The notes: a model not told the origin generated them from the sequence alone. A stretch of DNA of 7,977 nucleotides from Nitrospira sp. UBA2083 (GCA_002331625.1 DCZN01000109.1:67006-74982), one strand, 5' to 3'. Shown: positions 1 through 5,863, numbered from the stretch's first letter. Program-made: numbers and translations.

Positions 1-429
1 GACACACTGGCCATGGCCCGAACGCATGCCACGTTGAACAAGGTGGAAGATCGTTGCACCTATCGCCAAGCCGATGCGTTTGAGGAGATGCGTAAGCTCG
101 TGAAGGCTGGCCGACGGTATGATGTGGTTATGCTGGATCCTCCGGCCTTCGCCCGCAGCCAACAAGCCCTGGCCGGTGCCTTAACGGGGTATAAGGATGT
201 CAATCTTTTGGGCTTGAAGCTGCTCAAGCCGGAAGGATTTCTTGTCACCAGCTCCTGTTCCCATCCCGTCTCTGAGGCAGATCTGTGGAAGAGCATCCGT
301 CTCGCGGCACGCGACGCCAAGCGAGACATCCGGCTCATCGAACAACGGGGCCAAAGCGCCGACCATCCCATCCTCGCCAGCATGCCGGAAACACGGTATC
401 TGAAGTGTTTTATCGTGCAGGTGTTGTAG
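1..429 (+). CDS. rlmI: RlmI-like class I SAM-dependent rRNA methyltransferase, C-terminal part (5' end outside window)
   Basis: The reading frame is already open at base 1, so the N-terminal part (PUA domain and SAM-binding motif I in this family) lies upstream; 142 codons are present. The visible part is the second half of the Rossmann-like methyltransferase domain. Motif IV is LDPPAF (about window residues 45-50) and motif VI is SSCSHP, whose Cys at about residue 86 is the expected nucleophile of a cytosine-C5 methyltransferase. The end, DHPILASMPETRYLK, is the typical closing block of the RlmI/RlmK family, whose E. coli member makes m5C1962 in 23S rRNA. The family assignment is strong, but the exact rRNA target is inferred. 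The ATG at 13 is an internal Met and should not be taken as the start. The stop codon is 3 bp from the stop of the convergent minus-strand gene. Confidence 0.9.
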   Translation, partial: DTLAMARTHATLNKVEDRCTYRQADAFEEMRKLVKAGRRYDVVMLDPPAFARSQQALAGALTGYKDVNLLGLKLLKPEGFLVTSSCSHPVSEADLWKSIRLAARDAKRDIRLIEQRGQSADHPILASMPETRYLKCFIVQVL

Positions 430-432
430 CTC

Positions 433-2376
433 CTATTTCTTGTCTGGAGGAGAAATTCCTGTTTTGGAGACCGACAGGGCATGCGTGAAGGACTCCAACT
501 CTTTGTTAAGCCCCTCTATGTTGTTCCGCATACTTGTGATCTCGGAATTAATGGTGCCAACTGACGTCTTGAACTTTTCCATCTCGACCTCGACGGTTTT
601 GCCCTGTTTTTCAGTCACCGGAAGATGCAGCAGTCTCTTTACCTTGTCTGGTGTAAAGTCGAAAAAGTCCCGCTGTAACGACACGAATGCTAAAACTAAA
701 CTGAGAACCGCAACGACGATTGCTGCTCGTGCTGCGGTAGTAGTCTTCTCGTCCTCAACCCACTGATTAAGCCGTTCGTATTCAGATTGGATATAACCCC
801 TGTGTTCTTCGAAATTGACGTTCTCCATGAAGCGTTCGAGCTTTTTACGAACGAATGAATAGCGAGTTATTTCTGGCGTAATAACCCTGCCCGATGTCCG
901 CTGAATAATTCGTCCTACATGAACGATCTGTTTGTGAATCTTATCCCTCTCCCACCAGCGGACATGTCTCTGAAACATTCGGCTATAATCAAGAAACTGC
1001 TTATGAATGCCAGGTAAGTATGTATTGACTATGCCCATCAGAAGGCGGGCTTCCACCACACGGATAAAGAGTTTGAAAATGAGTTTCCAATAGTCACGAT
1101 ATGACACTTTGGTGGATGAGTTATTTTCAGGGTGTCCTCCAGGGTAGATAAATTGGTTCGGTGGATGCACGACAACTAATCCCTGCGGAAAAATGAAACA
1201 GCATGAATTTTCCAGCAAGGAGGAATCCTTCAGTAGACCTTGACTGAAATCAAAAAGAGGAAAAGGAGAGTTCCAACTTGGAGACCATCCTACATTGTGT
1301 CCAAGGGTAAGAAGAGCTCGCCTGTTATCGGCTTGGCTCAAAAAGCTGTTTTTTCGATGAAACGGGTGAACCAGTTGATAGATGAAAACCACATGCCGCA
1401 GCGGAGGGAGCCCTTTACGGGTTGAATCTGGGATTTGGTTTGAAAGAGCCCACGGATCAGCTAACCAACGTCTACAAAATCCAGGAATGGCGTTTCTGTC
1501 TAACTGTTCATAAAGAAACGTGTGGATAATCGTAATCGCCAACACTTGGAAGTAAGAAACTAATAGACGAGGAGAATTGCTCTTCTCCAAGGTATCGATT
1601 GCTTTTTTAGCTTGATTACATGAGTGCTCTCCTCCAGAAGTCGTCTGCCAATTTTTAGAGTCATTCTTCAAGTCCTCGAGAGGATCTTCTTGGAGATGGG
1701 CGACGGTCGTGTATGCTCTCTTGCATAGATCTTCAAAAGTTTCATGTTCTTGTCGGTTGAGTTCTATGGTAAGTCCGACATTCGCAATTCCGAATTTATT
1801 CAGGCCGATATGGATCTTCGGTCCCTTATTTGGTTCTTTGCCATTCTCTACGCCCCTGATTTTTTGTAATTCTTTGCCCAGCTTCCAGAGCGAGTAGTTG
1901 TAAAGATATGCATCGGCATCGCCAAACTTGGGATTTGTGCGATCAAATAAGATACTGTTAAGTTGGTTTCGGGTAGATTTAGGAACCAGCTGATCACTGC
2001 TATGCCTATGCCTAAATATGGGGGGAAAGGCTTCTTTCCAAAAGGCCTCACGGATAAACCCCAAGTTGGTCATCCGTAACTCAAACTCTTTTTCACCTAT
2101 ATCAAAGTCAAAAGAATCAGTGTCCCTGGCATACGGTCCATTGAACGAAAATATGGCTTCAAAATTGAGATCAGTAATTGTGTCGAAAAATTGCTCCTGA
2201 CCATTATGTGTGAAAAATGTGAGAAGGCTATAGGTCCCCAAGATACGGACCATATGTTTGTCTTTAGTGTTGGGCACCGCGTTAGTTCCACCATTAGTCC
2301 CATTGTCCTGATCTTTTCCAGATCCGGTCGATTCTGAATGTGAGGCATTGCTCTCCATAGGCTTTTGATCCGTCAT
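433..2376 (-). CDS. Orphan 647-aa protein with one C-terminal membrane segment and coiled-coil-like tail
   Basis: I do not recognise this protein. The chosen start is the ATG at 2376 because AGGGG (2384-2388) sits 7 bp before it; an in-frame ATG at 2391 would add five residues but has no such site. The first 40 residues are polar (Ser/Asn/Gly/Lys rich) and probably disordered. A long mixed alpha/beta region of about 500 residues follows, with no motif I can name. A hydrophobic stretch at about residues 549-567 (AAIVVAVLSLVLAFVSL) is followed by a short basic/aromatic segment. A Glu/Lys-rich, heptad-like tail at about 596-630 probably forms a coiled coil. There is no signal peptide, so a large cytoplasmic N-terminal part anchored by one helix is the simplest topology. 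The gene is visibly richer in A/T than its neighbours, which suggests horizontal acquisition. A role in defence or stress is only a guess from the accessory setting. Confidence 0.85.
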   Translation of the reverse strand: MTDQKPMESNASHSESTGSGKDQDNGTNGGTNAVPNTKDKHMVRILGTYSLLTFFTHNGQEQFFDTITDLNFEAIFSFNGPYARDTDSFDFDIGEKEFELRMTNLGFIREAFWKEAFPPIFRHRHSSDQLVPKSTRNQLNSILFDRTNPKFGDADAYLYNYSLWKLGKELQKIRGVENGKEPNKGPKIHIGLNKFGIANVGLTIELNRQEHETFEDLCKRAYTTVAHLQEDPLEDLKNDSKNWQTTSGGEHSCNQAKKAIDTLEKSNSPRLLVSYFQVLAITIIHTFLYEQLDRNAIPGFCRRWLADPWALSNQIPDSTRKGLPPLRHVVFIYQLVHPFHRKNSFLSQADNRRALLTLGHNVGWSPSWNSPFPLFDFSQGLLKDSSLLENSCCFIFPQGLVVVHPPNQFIYPGGHPENNSSTKVSYRDYWKLIFKLFIRVVEARLLMGIVNTYLPGIHKQFLDYSRMFQRHVRWWERDKIHKQIVHVGRIIQRTSGRVITPEITRYSFVRKKLERFMENVNFEEHRGYIQSEYERLNQWVEDEKTTTAARAAIVVAVLSLVLAFVSLQRDFFDFTPDKVKRLLHLPVTEKQGKTVEVEMEKFKTSVGTINSEITSMRNNIEGLNKELESFTHALSVSKTGISPPDKK

Positions 2377-2383
2377 CTCACTT

Positions 2384-2388
2384 CCCCT
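2384..2388 (-). promoter_or_regulatory. Shine-Dalgarno site that decides the start of the 647-aa gene
   Basis: Read on the minus strand this is AGGGG, followed by 7 bases and the ATG at 2376. It lies within the first codons that would be used from the alternative ATG at 2391, so it favours the shorter protein. Confidence 0.65.
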
Positions 2389-2391
2389 CAT

Positions 2392-2652
2392 TGTCGCTTA
2401 CGCCAATAGAAGTGGCTCCGCTTGTTTGGATAGGATATTCCGTTCCCTATGTGGTGTCTATGTAACGAATTGAGTTATCTGCAATCTTACCCAGGAGGTC
2501 TTCGTTGCGATATCGGTTTCTTATCATCTGGACCGCATCATGCGAGGCCATGGAGGGCATTATGGAGAGGAGGCGATAGCGTAAGAGACAGAAAAAATAC
2601 CGGGAGTCTTTTATCGAGATCGCTGCACTAGCTGTCGGTGTGCCACCGGTGA
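2392..2652. other. Intergenic stretch with gene remnants
   Basis: There is no convincing gene here. The left part should contain the minus-strand promoter of the 647-aa gene, but I see only weak -35/-10 matches. A plus-strand frame of about 37 codons between stops (2471-2584) has no credible start and no recognisable family; it may be the tail of a decayed gene. Bases 2598-2612 are an exact 15-bp copy of the first codons of the 65-residue gene at 3476-3490, and from 2633 the sequence matches the region downstream of that gene. The stretch therefore contains the left edge of a decayed duplicate. Confidence 0.5.
2598..2612 (+). repeat. 15-bp trace of the 65-residue gene's 5' end
   Basis: TACCGGGAGTCTTTT here is identical to bases 3476-3490 inside the gene at 3473-3670, and the preceding A-rich bases are also similar. 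The matching order (start of this gene, then the end of the secreted-protein gene on the other strand) occurs in both places. In this upstream copy about 220 bp between the two is missing. That makes it a deletion-bearing duplicate rather than a chance match. Confidence 0.6.
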
Positions 2653-2886
2653 TCAGTCTTCCACACCCATGCCGATTATGATTAGCACTGCGTAGTCTTG
2701 CTTCGTGCAGCCCTCAACAGGAGGCATCACTCCTCCAGGTGCAACGGGAAACGCCGACTGCTTCGCGTGGGCCGGTGAGCACGAACCACCCGCCGTCGAC
2801 GGGGGATAGCGCGCGGAACGGCAGGCCAGGTGAGTCACATCGTAAAGCGTCGCGCCTTGATCGATCTCCCGGCGTCTGTCGCCATG
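2633..2886. repeat. Duplicated segment, copy A (partner 3730-3984)
   Basis: This aligns nearly without gaps to 3730-3984, at an offset of 1097-1098 bp. By hand count about 41 of 232 bases differ across the coding part. Similarity drops sharply after about 2886, where weaker, gapped resemblance may continue. Confidence 0.9.
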
Positions 2887-2967
2887 GGTTTTCATGCAGG
2901 CCACCGAGTTGCCCTTCAACCAAAAATTCACACCCTGCTCAGCGGAATTGTCAAAGTATGCTACCAT
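2653..2967 (-). pseudogene. Truncated paralogue of the secreted Cys-containing protein at 3751-4473
   Basis: The frame encodes up to 104 residues. Its last 76 residues match the last 76 of the full-length protein at 66 positions, including all three Cys residues and the closing GCTKQDYAVLI.IGMGVED block. The first 28 residues are only weakly similar, and the signal peptide plus about 110 residues of the full-length protein are missing. The ATG at 2967 has no visible ribosome-binding site, and an in-frame stop lies just upstream at 2977-2979. A fragment without a secretion signal is unlikely to do the parent's job, so I call it a pseudogene. However, most base differences between the copies fall at third codon positions, so the sequence was under protein-level constraint for a time. 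A short expressed gene cannot be excluded. Confidence 0.65.
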
Positions 2968-2976
2968 GGGTAGAAC
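2948..2976 (+). promoter_or_regulatory. Putative sigma-70 promoter of hicBA
   Basis: TTGTCA (2948-2953) and TAGAAC (2971-2976) are separated by exactly 17 bp. The -35 box matches the consensus at 5 of 6 bases and the -10 box at 4 of 6. Transcription would begin near 2983 and leave a leader of about 45 bases before hicB. The promoter overlaps the 5' end of the antisense truncated paralogue. Confidence 0.5.
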
Positions 2977-3002
2977 TTATCGCCGGTGTCTGAACCTGGA
3001 AG

Positions 3003-3016
3003 CTCGTATGTACGAG
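3003..3016. promoter_or_regulatory. Perfect palindrome upstream of hicB, candidate autoregulatory operator
   Basis: CTCGTA TG TACGAG is a perfect 6-bp inverted repeat with a 2-bp centre. It lies between the predicted transcription start and the hicB start and touches the ribosome-binding site. Type II toxin-antitoxin operons are usually autoregulated through such a site. It could also act in the RNA as a small hairpin next to the Shine-Dalgarno sequence. Function is inferred from position. Confidence 0.5.
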
Positions 3017-3028
3017 GGGAGGTGACTT

Positions 3029-3235
3029 GTGAGACAGGTGATTATTTTTCGGGGAGAGGACGGCTACTGGGTGGCGGAATGTCCAAGCTTGCCTGGTTGT
3101 TTGAGCCAGGGGAAGACCAAAGAAGAGGCCGTTGGCAATATCCGAGAAGCCATTCGGGGCTACATTGCCGCTTTGGAAGAAGACAAACTTGCCGTACCTG
3201 AAGAACGCTTTGATGCTGTGTTGATGGCTGTATGA
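3029..3235 (+). CDS. hicB: HicB-family antitoxin (type II toxin-antitoxin)
   Basis: The product has 68 residues and starts at GTG, which is preceded by a strong AGGGGAGG site (3015-3022) about 6 bp away. The sequence DGYWVAECPSLPGC (residues 11-24) followed by a helix containing EEAVGNIREAIRGYIAAL is the hallmark of the HicB partial RNase H-like fold. This fold binds and neutralises the HicA ribonuclease. At this length it consists of that domain only. The C-terminal ribbon-helix-helix or helix-turn-helix domain found in longer HicB proteins is absent, so how it would repress the operon is unclear. Its stop codon overlaps the hicA start (ATGA), indicating translational coupling. The antitoxin-first order is common for this family, although it is the reverse of E. 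coli hicAB. Confidence 0.92.
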   Translation: MRQVIIFRGEDGYWVAECPSLPGCLSQGKTKEEAVGNIREAIRGYIAALEEDKLAVPEERFDAVLMAV

Positions 3236-3453
3236 GCAAGTTGCCGAGTCTTTCTGGCCGAGCCTGCATAAAAGCGCTTGAGCGAGCAGGTTTTGTGATG
3301 AAACGGCAGGAAGGCAGCCATGTCATTCTTCGGCGCGCACAGCCCTTTGCGCAACTAGTTGTCCCGGATCATAAAGAACTCGATCGTGGAACGCTCCGTG
3401 CCATTATTCGTCAGGCGGATCTCACGGTGGAGGAGTTTCTTCGCTTGCTGTAG
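3232..3453 (+). CDS. hicA: HicA-family mRNA interferase toxin
   Basis: The product has 73 residues, a usual HicA length. It shows the double-stranded-RNA-binding-like fold signature: LSGRACIKALERAGFVMKRQ (residues 7-26) followed by GSHVILRR. His30 is the expected catalytic residue of this translation-independent ribonuclease, and the C-terminal HKELDRGTLRAIIRQADLT block is typical. The start overlaps the hicB stop by 4 bases (3232-3235), so the toxin is made only after translation of the antitoxin. No truncation is visible, and the pair looks functional. A third small gene follows 19 bp downstream with its own strong ribosome-binding site. Confidence 0.93.
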   Translation: MSKLPSLSGRACIKALERAGFVMKRQEGSHVILRRAQPFAQLVVPDHKELDRGTLRAIIRQADLTVEEFLRLL

Positions 3454-3472
3454 ATCGCACAGGAGGGAGAAA

Positions 3473-3670
3473 ATGTACCGGGAGTCTTTTGTGTCATACC
3501 TACGAGATGACAGTGATGGTTTCGCCGGGCAGCTGGCGGCTGATCTTGAAGTAAAATTGCTGGAGGGGTTGAAGAGTTCCAGAGCCGCATTGACGGCGGC
3601 AGATTGGAAAGAGATTCGCGCTGAGGCTTTGGCAAAAGTGGCTGTCCGAAAGAAACTGCGTGGATACTGA
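3473..3670 (+). CDS. 65-residue helical protein, third gene of the hicBA operon
   Basis: I do not recognise the family. The ATG at 3473 is preceded by a perfect AGGAGG (3461-3466) with 6-bp spacing, and the gene follows hicA by 19 bp on the same strand, so co-transcription is very likely. The protein is charged and mostly helix-forming, has no Cys and no membrane segment, and ends in a basic run (KVAVRKKLRGY). The middle (LLEGLKSSRAALTAADWKEIRAEALAKV) resembles in style the C-terminal half of small antitoxins, but I see no DNA-binding motif. It could be an accessory factor of the toxin-antitoxin pair or an unrelated passenger. A 15-bp trace of its 5' end survives at 2598-2612. Confidence 0.75.
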   Translation: MYRESFVSYLRDDSDGFAGQLAADLEVKLLEGLKSSRAALTAADWKEIRAEALAKVAVRKKLRGY

Positions 3671-3722
3671 CTTCCAGTTTCTACTTCTCATCGAGGAGAG
3701 AGTCATTTATTGACATCGGTTG

Positions 3723-3748
3723 TGCAAGTTGTCGGTGCACCACTTGCA
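3723..3748. repeat. Hairpin-forming inverted repeat between convergent genes
   Basis: TGCAAGT and ACTTGCA (7 bp, perfect) enclose 12 bases that contain the palindrome GGTGCACC. It lies between the convergent ends of the 65-residue gene and the secreted-protein gene. It could slow or end transcription, but no T-run follows on either strand, so I do not call it an intrinsic terminator. The duplicate copy near 2633-2652 does not keep the 7-bp arms. Confidence 0.4.
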
Positions 3749-3984
3749 GTTCAGTCTTCCACGCCCATACCGATCACGATGAGCACCGCATAGTCCTGCT
3801 TCGTGCAGCCCTCGACGGGAGGCATTGTTCCTCCTGGCGCGACGGGAAATGCTGTCTGCTTTGCGTTGGCCGGTGAACATGAACCACCCACTGTCGCTGG
3901 GGTATAGCGCGCGGAACGGCAAGCCAGGTGGGTCACGTCGTAGAGTGTCGCGCTCTGATCAAGTTCCCAGCGCCGGTCGCCACG
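3730..3984. repeat. Duplicated segment, copy B (partner 2633-2886)
   Basis: This copy covers the last 77 or so codons of the full-length secreted-protein gene and the bases just beyond its stop. It is the intact partner of copy A, and the hicBA operon lies between the two. Confidence 0.9.
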
Positions 3985-4473
3985 ACTGTCGGCGGGATGA
4001 ATCGTCAGCATGGCCGTCACCTTGCGGCTGCCTGTAACCACATACTTACCGGGAGGGAGTGGAACGGTCGGTTGTTCCATGATCAACCCGTGTTCTTCCA
4101 GCCACCAGTCTGCCTCGTCGAACTTCCAGCGTGCGGGAGCGATGCCGCCAGCTTCTTTCAGCGAGTGATAGCGGCTCAGCTTGACGCCACGAGGGCCTGG
4201 GTCCAACGGCCACAGACCCCACAACTGTGCGCTGCTTCCGGAGCTTGCACCTGGATCGCCCAATGCCGCGATGTACTGTGTCGAGATCCGCTTGAACTTT
4301 GTCTGGCTTCCGTCTGCGGCGTGTACTGCCTGAGCTGCGACAGCGACCATCACCAGCAATGCCGTCGCCAGGCAGATGCGATGGATGAGTCGCTTCCCGT
4401 TGCTCATGAGCGCGGACACGTCCTCTCGTGGCACAGAGGTTTGGATCTCGAGCTTTTCAACGATTGGCATCAT
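3751..4473 (-). CDS. Secreted or periplasmic protein of unknown function with three cysteines
   Basis: The frame has 240 residues. An export signal is clear: basic residues at 27-32 (GKRLIH), a hydrophobic core at about 34-50, and a likely cleavage site after AVHA (residue 52). Two starts are possible. The ATG at 4473 has AAAGGAA about 10 bp upstream but gives a long n-region. The ATG at 4407 gives a standard signal peptide but has a more distant GAGAGGA site. The mature part has several Trp residues (LWGLWPL near 84-90, WKFDEADWW near 116-124). The C-terminal third holds Cys185, Cys199 and Cys223 and a hydrophobic end. I do not recognise a named family, and enzymatic residues are not evident. 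The last third is duplicated in the truncated copy at 2653-2967. The gene follows yaeQ on the same strand with a 94-bp gap. Confidence 0.85.
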   Translation of the reverse strand: MMPIVEKLEIQTSVPREDVSALMSNGKRLIHRICLATALLVMVAVAAQAVHAADGSQTKFKRISTQYIAALGDPGASSGSSAQLWGLWPLDPGPRGVKLSRYHSLKEAGGIAPARWKFDEADWWLEEHGLIMEQPTVPLPPGKYVVTGSRKVTAMLTIHPADSRGDRRWELDQSATLYDVTHLACRSARYTPATVGGSCSPANAKQTAFPVAPGGTMPPVEGCTKQDYAVLIVIGMGVED

Positions 4474-4567
4474 CGTGCGACGTTCCTTTCAGGCTGGGTC
4501 AGCAACAACCAGAGCACAGCTATCCTTTACCAGCCCGGTCATACGGATATCCAGGAAGACATCAACC

Positions 4568-5107
4568 TCAGCCCTTCAATCGCTGTAATTCCAGGTGGAG
4601 GGTCTGCGTACCGTCTGCAACCCAGAGATGCCCGTCTTGGATTGTCCATTGTAAGTGCATGGAAGGTTTCGCCATGCCCGCTAGAGCGCGGACGCGCTCC
4701 ATCGGGAGCAGCGTGACGGTGAGGTTTTTCAACCGGTCGAGCGAGGCGCGCTGATTCTCCCACCATGCTTCTGCGCCGCGTACACCATAGACATACACGA
4801 CAACCTGTTTGGAACGGCCGCAGGCCTGACGCAGGGTCTTCTCATCGGGCTGTCCGATTTCAATCCAGAGGTCGATGGTCCCAGTCGCATCGTGTTGCCA
4901 CAGGGCCGGCTCATCTTCAGTGCCGACTCCACGGCCGAATGTCAAGGCATCGTCTGCATGGAGTGCAAACGCGAGCACTCGCACCATCATCCGTTCCTCA
5001 TTCTCGGATGGATGGCGCGCTAGGGTCAGCATATGGTCCTGGAAGTAGTGACGGTCCAGATCGGAGATCTGCAGGCCGGCTTTGTAGATGGTTGCGTTCG
5101 TTGCCAT
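4568..5107 (-). CDS. yaeQ: YaeQ family protein
   Basis: The product has 179 residues, close to E. coli YaeQ. Diagnostic blocks are ATIYKA near the start, LTLARHPSENEERMMVR (28-44), GVGTEDEPALW (60-70), IDLWIEIGQPDEK (78-90), and the end TIQDGHLWVADG. YaeQ proteins have a fold related to PD-(D/E)xK nucleases; the acidic residues in the IDLWIEIG block fit that. No firm biochemical role is known to me. The ATG at 5107 is chosen by similarity to the family; an in-frame ATG at 5158 would add 17 unrelated residues. There is no clear Shine-Dalgarno site before 5107, and the upstream VF530 gene ends 16 bp away, so translation probably depends on coupling to that gene. Confidence 0.93.
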   Translation of the reverse strand: MATNATIYKAGLQISDLDRHYFQDHMLTLARHPSENEERMMVRVLAFALHADDALTFGRGVGTEDEPALWQHDATGTIDLWIEIGQPDEKTLRQACGRSKQVVVYVYGVRGAEAWWENQRASLDRLKNLTVTLLPMERVRALAGMAKPSMHLQWTIQDGHLWVADGTQTLHLELQRLKG

Positions 5108-5123
5108 AGGGTCAAGGGGGAGG

Positions 5124-5354
5124 CTAGGGCAGATCTCTGACAAACAGTTGCTCCACACGTGTGCGTGCCCAGGGCGTCTTGCGCAGGAAGGTCAGACTTG
5201 ACTTGATCGTCGGGTGATGGCGGAAGCAGCGGATCGGCACGCGCCGACCCAGTTCAGGCCATCCGTGCCGCGCAACCAGGGTCGTGACAATGGTTTCCAA
5301 TGTAATCCCGTGCAAGGGATCGCGGGGATGAGATGTGGAATGTGGAGGATCCAT
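5124..5354 (-). CDS. VF530/DUF2132 family small protein
   Basis: The product has 76 residues. The core [16 protein letters not shown] (12-27), [14 protein letters not shown] (31-44), the Pro-Thr-Ile-Lys-Ser-Ser block (48-53) and FLRKTPWAR (56-64) is the conserved DUF2132 domain. This is a compact helical fold known from Vibrio VF530, proposed to bind nucleic acid; the function is not established. The domain fills almost the whole protein. The ATG at 5354 is the only start that gives a complete domain. No strong ribosome-binding site is visible. The gene is first in a probable two-gene unit with yaeQ and is divergent from smbP. Its promoter must lie in the 90 bp shared with smbP, where I see only a weak candidate on this strand. 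Confidence 0.9.
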   Translation of the reverse strand: MDPPHSTSHPRDPLHGITLETIVTTLVARHGWPELGRRVPIRCFRHHPTIKSSLTFLRKTPWARTRVEQLFVRDLP

Positions 5355-5357
5355 TGA

Positions 5358-5386
5358 TTGACAGGCTACAGAAATGTTGTGCTAAG
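5358..5386 (+). promoter_or_regulatory. Putative sigma-70 promoter of smbP
   Basis: A consensus TTGACA (5358-5363) is followed after 17 bp by GCTAAG (5381-5386), which is preceded by TG one base away (an extended -10 feature). The -10 box itself is weak. The leader would be about 55-60 bases and contains a small GTGTT...AACAC inverted repeat (5412-5427). The promoter starts 4 bp from the first codon of the divergent VF530 gene. Confidence 0.45.
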
Positions 5387-5450
5387 GTAAACCCCCAGAT
5401 TGCAGACAGTGGTGTTCGGCACAACACGTTTAACCAGGAGGGGCATGACG

Positions 5451-5792
5451 ATGAAGAGTAAATTCTATCGCGGGGCATTCATTTTCGGTGCGCTTGGGAT
5501 GTTGGTGAGTGTTCCGGTGCTCAACGCTCAGCCGTCTCCAGCCGGGAATGTGTTGGACTCCATAGCACACGCGAAAGAGGCGGTGGAGCATGGTAAACAG
5601 GGGCATGCTGATGCGGTGGCAATGCATGCAGAAAAGTCCAGGAATCACGCCGAGCGGGGAGGCAAAAACCCACATCTCGCCGAAGGAATCAAGCATCTGA
5701 CGGAAGCCATCGAGCATGGCAAGGCGGGCCACGCCGACGTCGCCACGCAACATGCCGAAGCGGCCCTCACGCATTTGACCGAAGCCAAGTAA
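5451..5792 (+). CDS. smbP: SmbP-type periplasmic small metal-binding protein
   Basis: The ATG at 5451 is preferred because AGGAGG (5436-5441) lies 9 bp before it; the in-frame ATG at 5445 is only 3 bp from that site. The product has 113 residues. It has a signal peptide (hydrophobic core about 9-24, likely cleavage after LNA at 26) and a mature part of about 87 residues with 11 His. Two internal repeats are plain: HAKEAVEHGKQGHADAVAMH (40-59) and KHLTEAIEHGKAGHADVATQ (81-100), each forming a pair of amphipathic helices with His on one face. This is the pattern of SmbP, a four-helix metal-binding protein first described in Nitrosomonas europaea and thought to bind copper and other divalent metals in the periplasm. 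The gene stands alone with its own promoter and a strong terminator. Metal choice cannot be read from sequence. Confidence 0.9.
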   Translation: MKSKFYRGAFIFGALGMLVSVPVLNAQPSPAGNVLDSIAHAKEAVEHGKQGHADAVAMHAEKSRNHAERGGKNPHLAEGIKHLTEAIEHGKAGHADVATQHAEAALTHLTEAK

Positions 5793-5828
5793 GCGTCCAG
5801 ACTTTCAGTGAAGTTGAGTTCGTACGAA

Positions 5829-5863
5829 CGGGCGGGGAAGCAATTCCCTGCCCGATTTTGTTT
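5829..5863 (+). terminator. Rho-independent terminator of smbP
   Basis: CGGGCGGGGAA (5829-5839) pairs with TTCCCTGCCCG (5844-5854) over 11 bp, with one G-U pair and a GCAA tetraloop. ATTTTGTTT follows (5855-5863). It begins 36 bp after the smbP stop. Confidence 0.9.

Noticed and set aside
60..482. 140-codon open frame on the minus strand opposite the methyltransferase gene
   Set aside because: It lies across the well-supported RlmI-like coding sequence, shows no recognisable domain, and is a shadow of the plus-strand codon pattern.
2653..3984. Insertion sequence or CRISPR array as the source of the repeats
   Set aside because: There are only two diverged copies, no transposase, no terminal inverted repeats or target-site duplication, and no regularly spaced short repeats.
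3928..4716. 262-codon plus-strand open frame across the secreted-protein and yaeQ genes
   Set aside because: It is antisense to two better supported genes (a clear signal peptide and a clear YaeQ match), has low-complexity residue use and no good ribosome-binding site.
4765..5109. 114-codon plus-strand open frame over yaeQ
   Set aside because: Arg/His/Ser-rich translation typical of an antisense shadow; the YaeQ match on the other strand is unambiguous.
5445..5450. ATG at 5445 as the smbP start
   Set aside because: It is only 3 bp from the AGGAGG site; the ATG at 5451 has better spacing and still gives a complete signal peptide.
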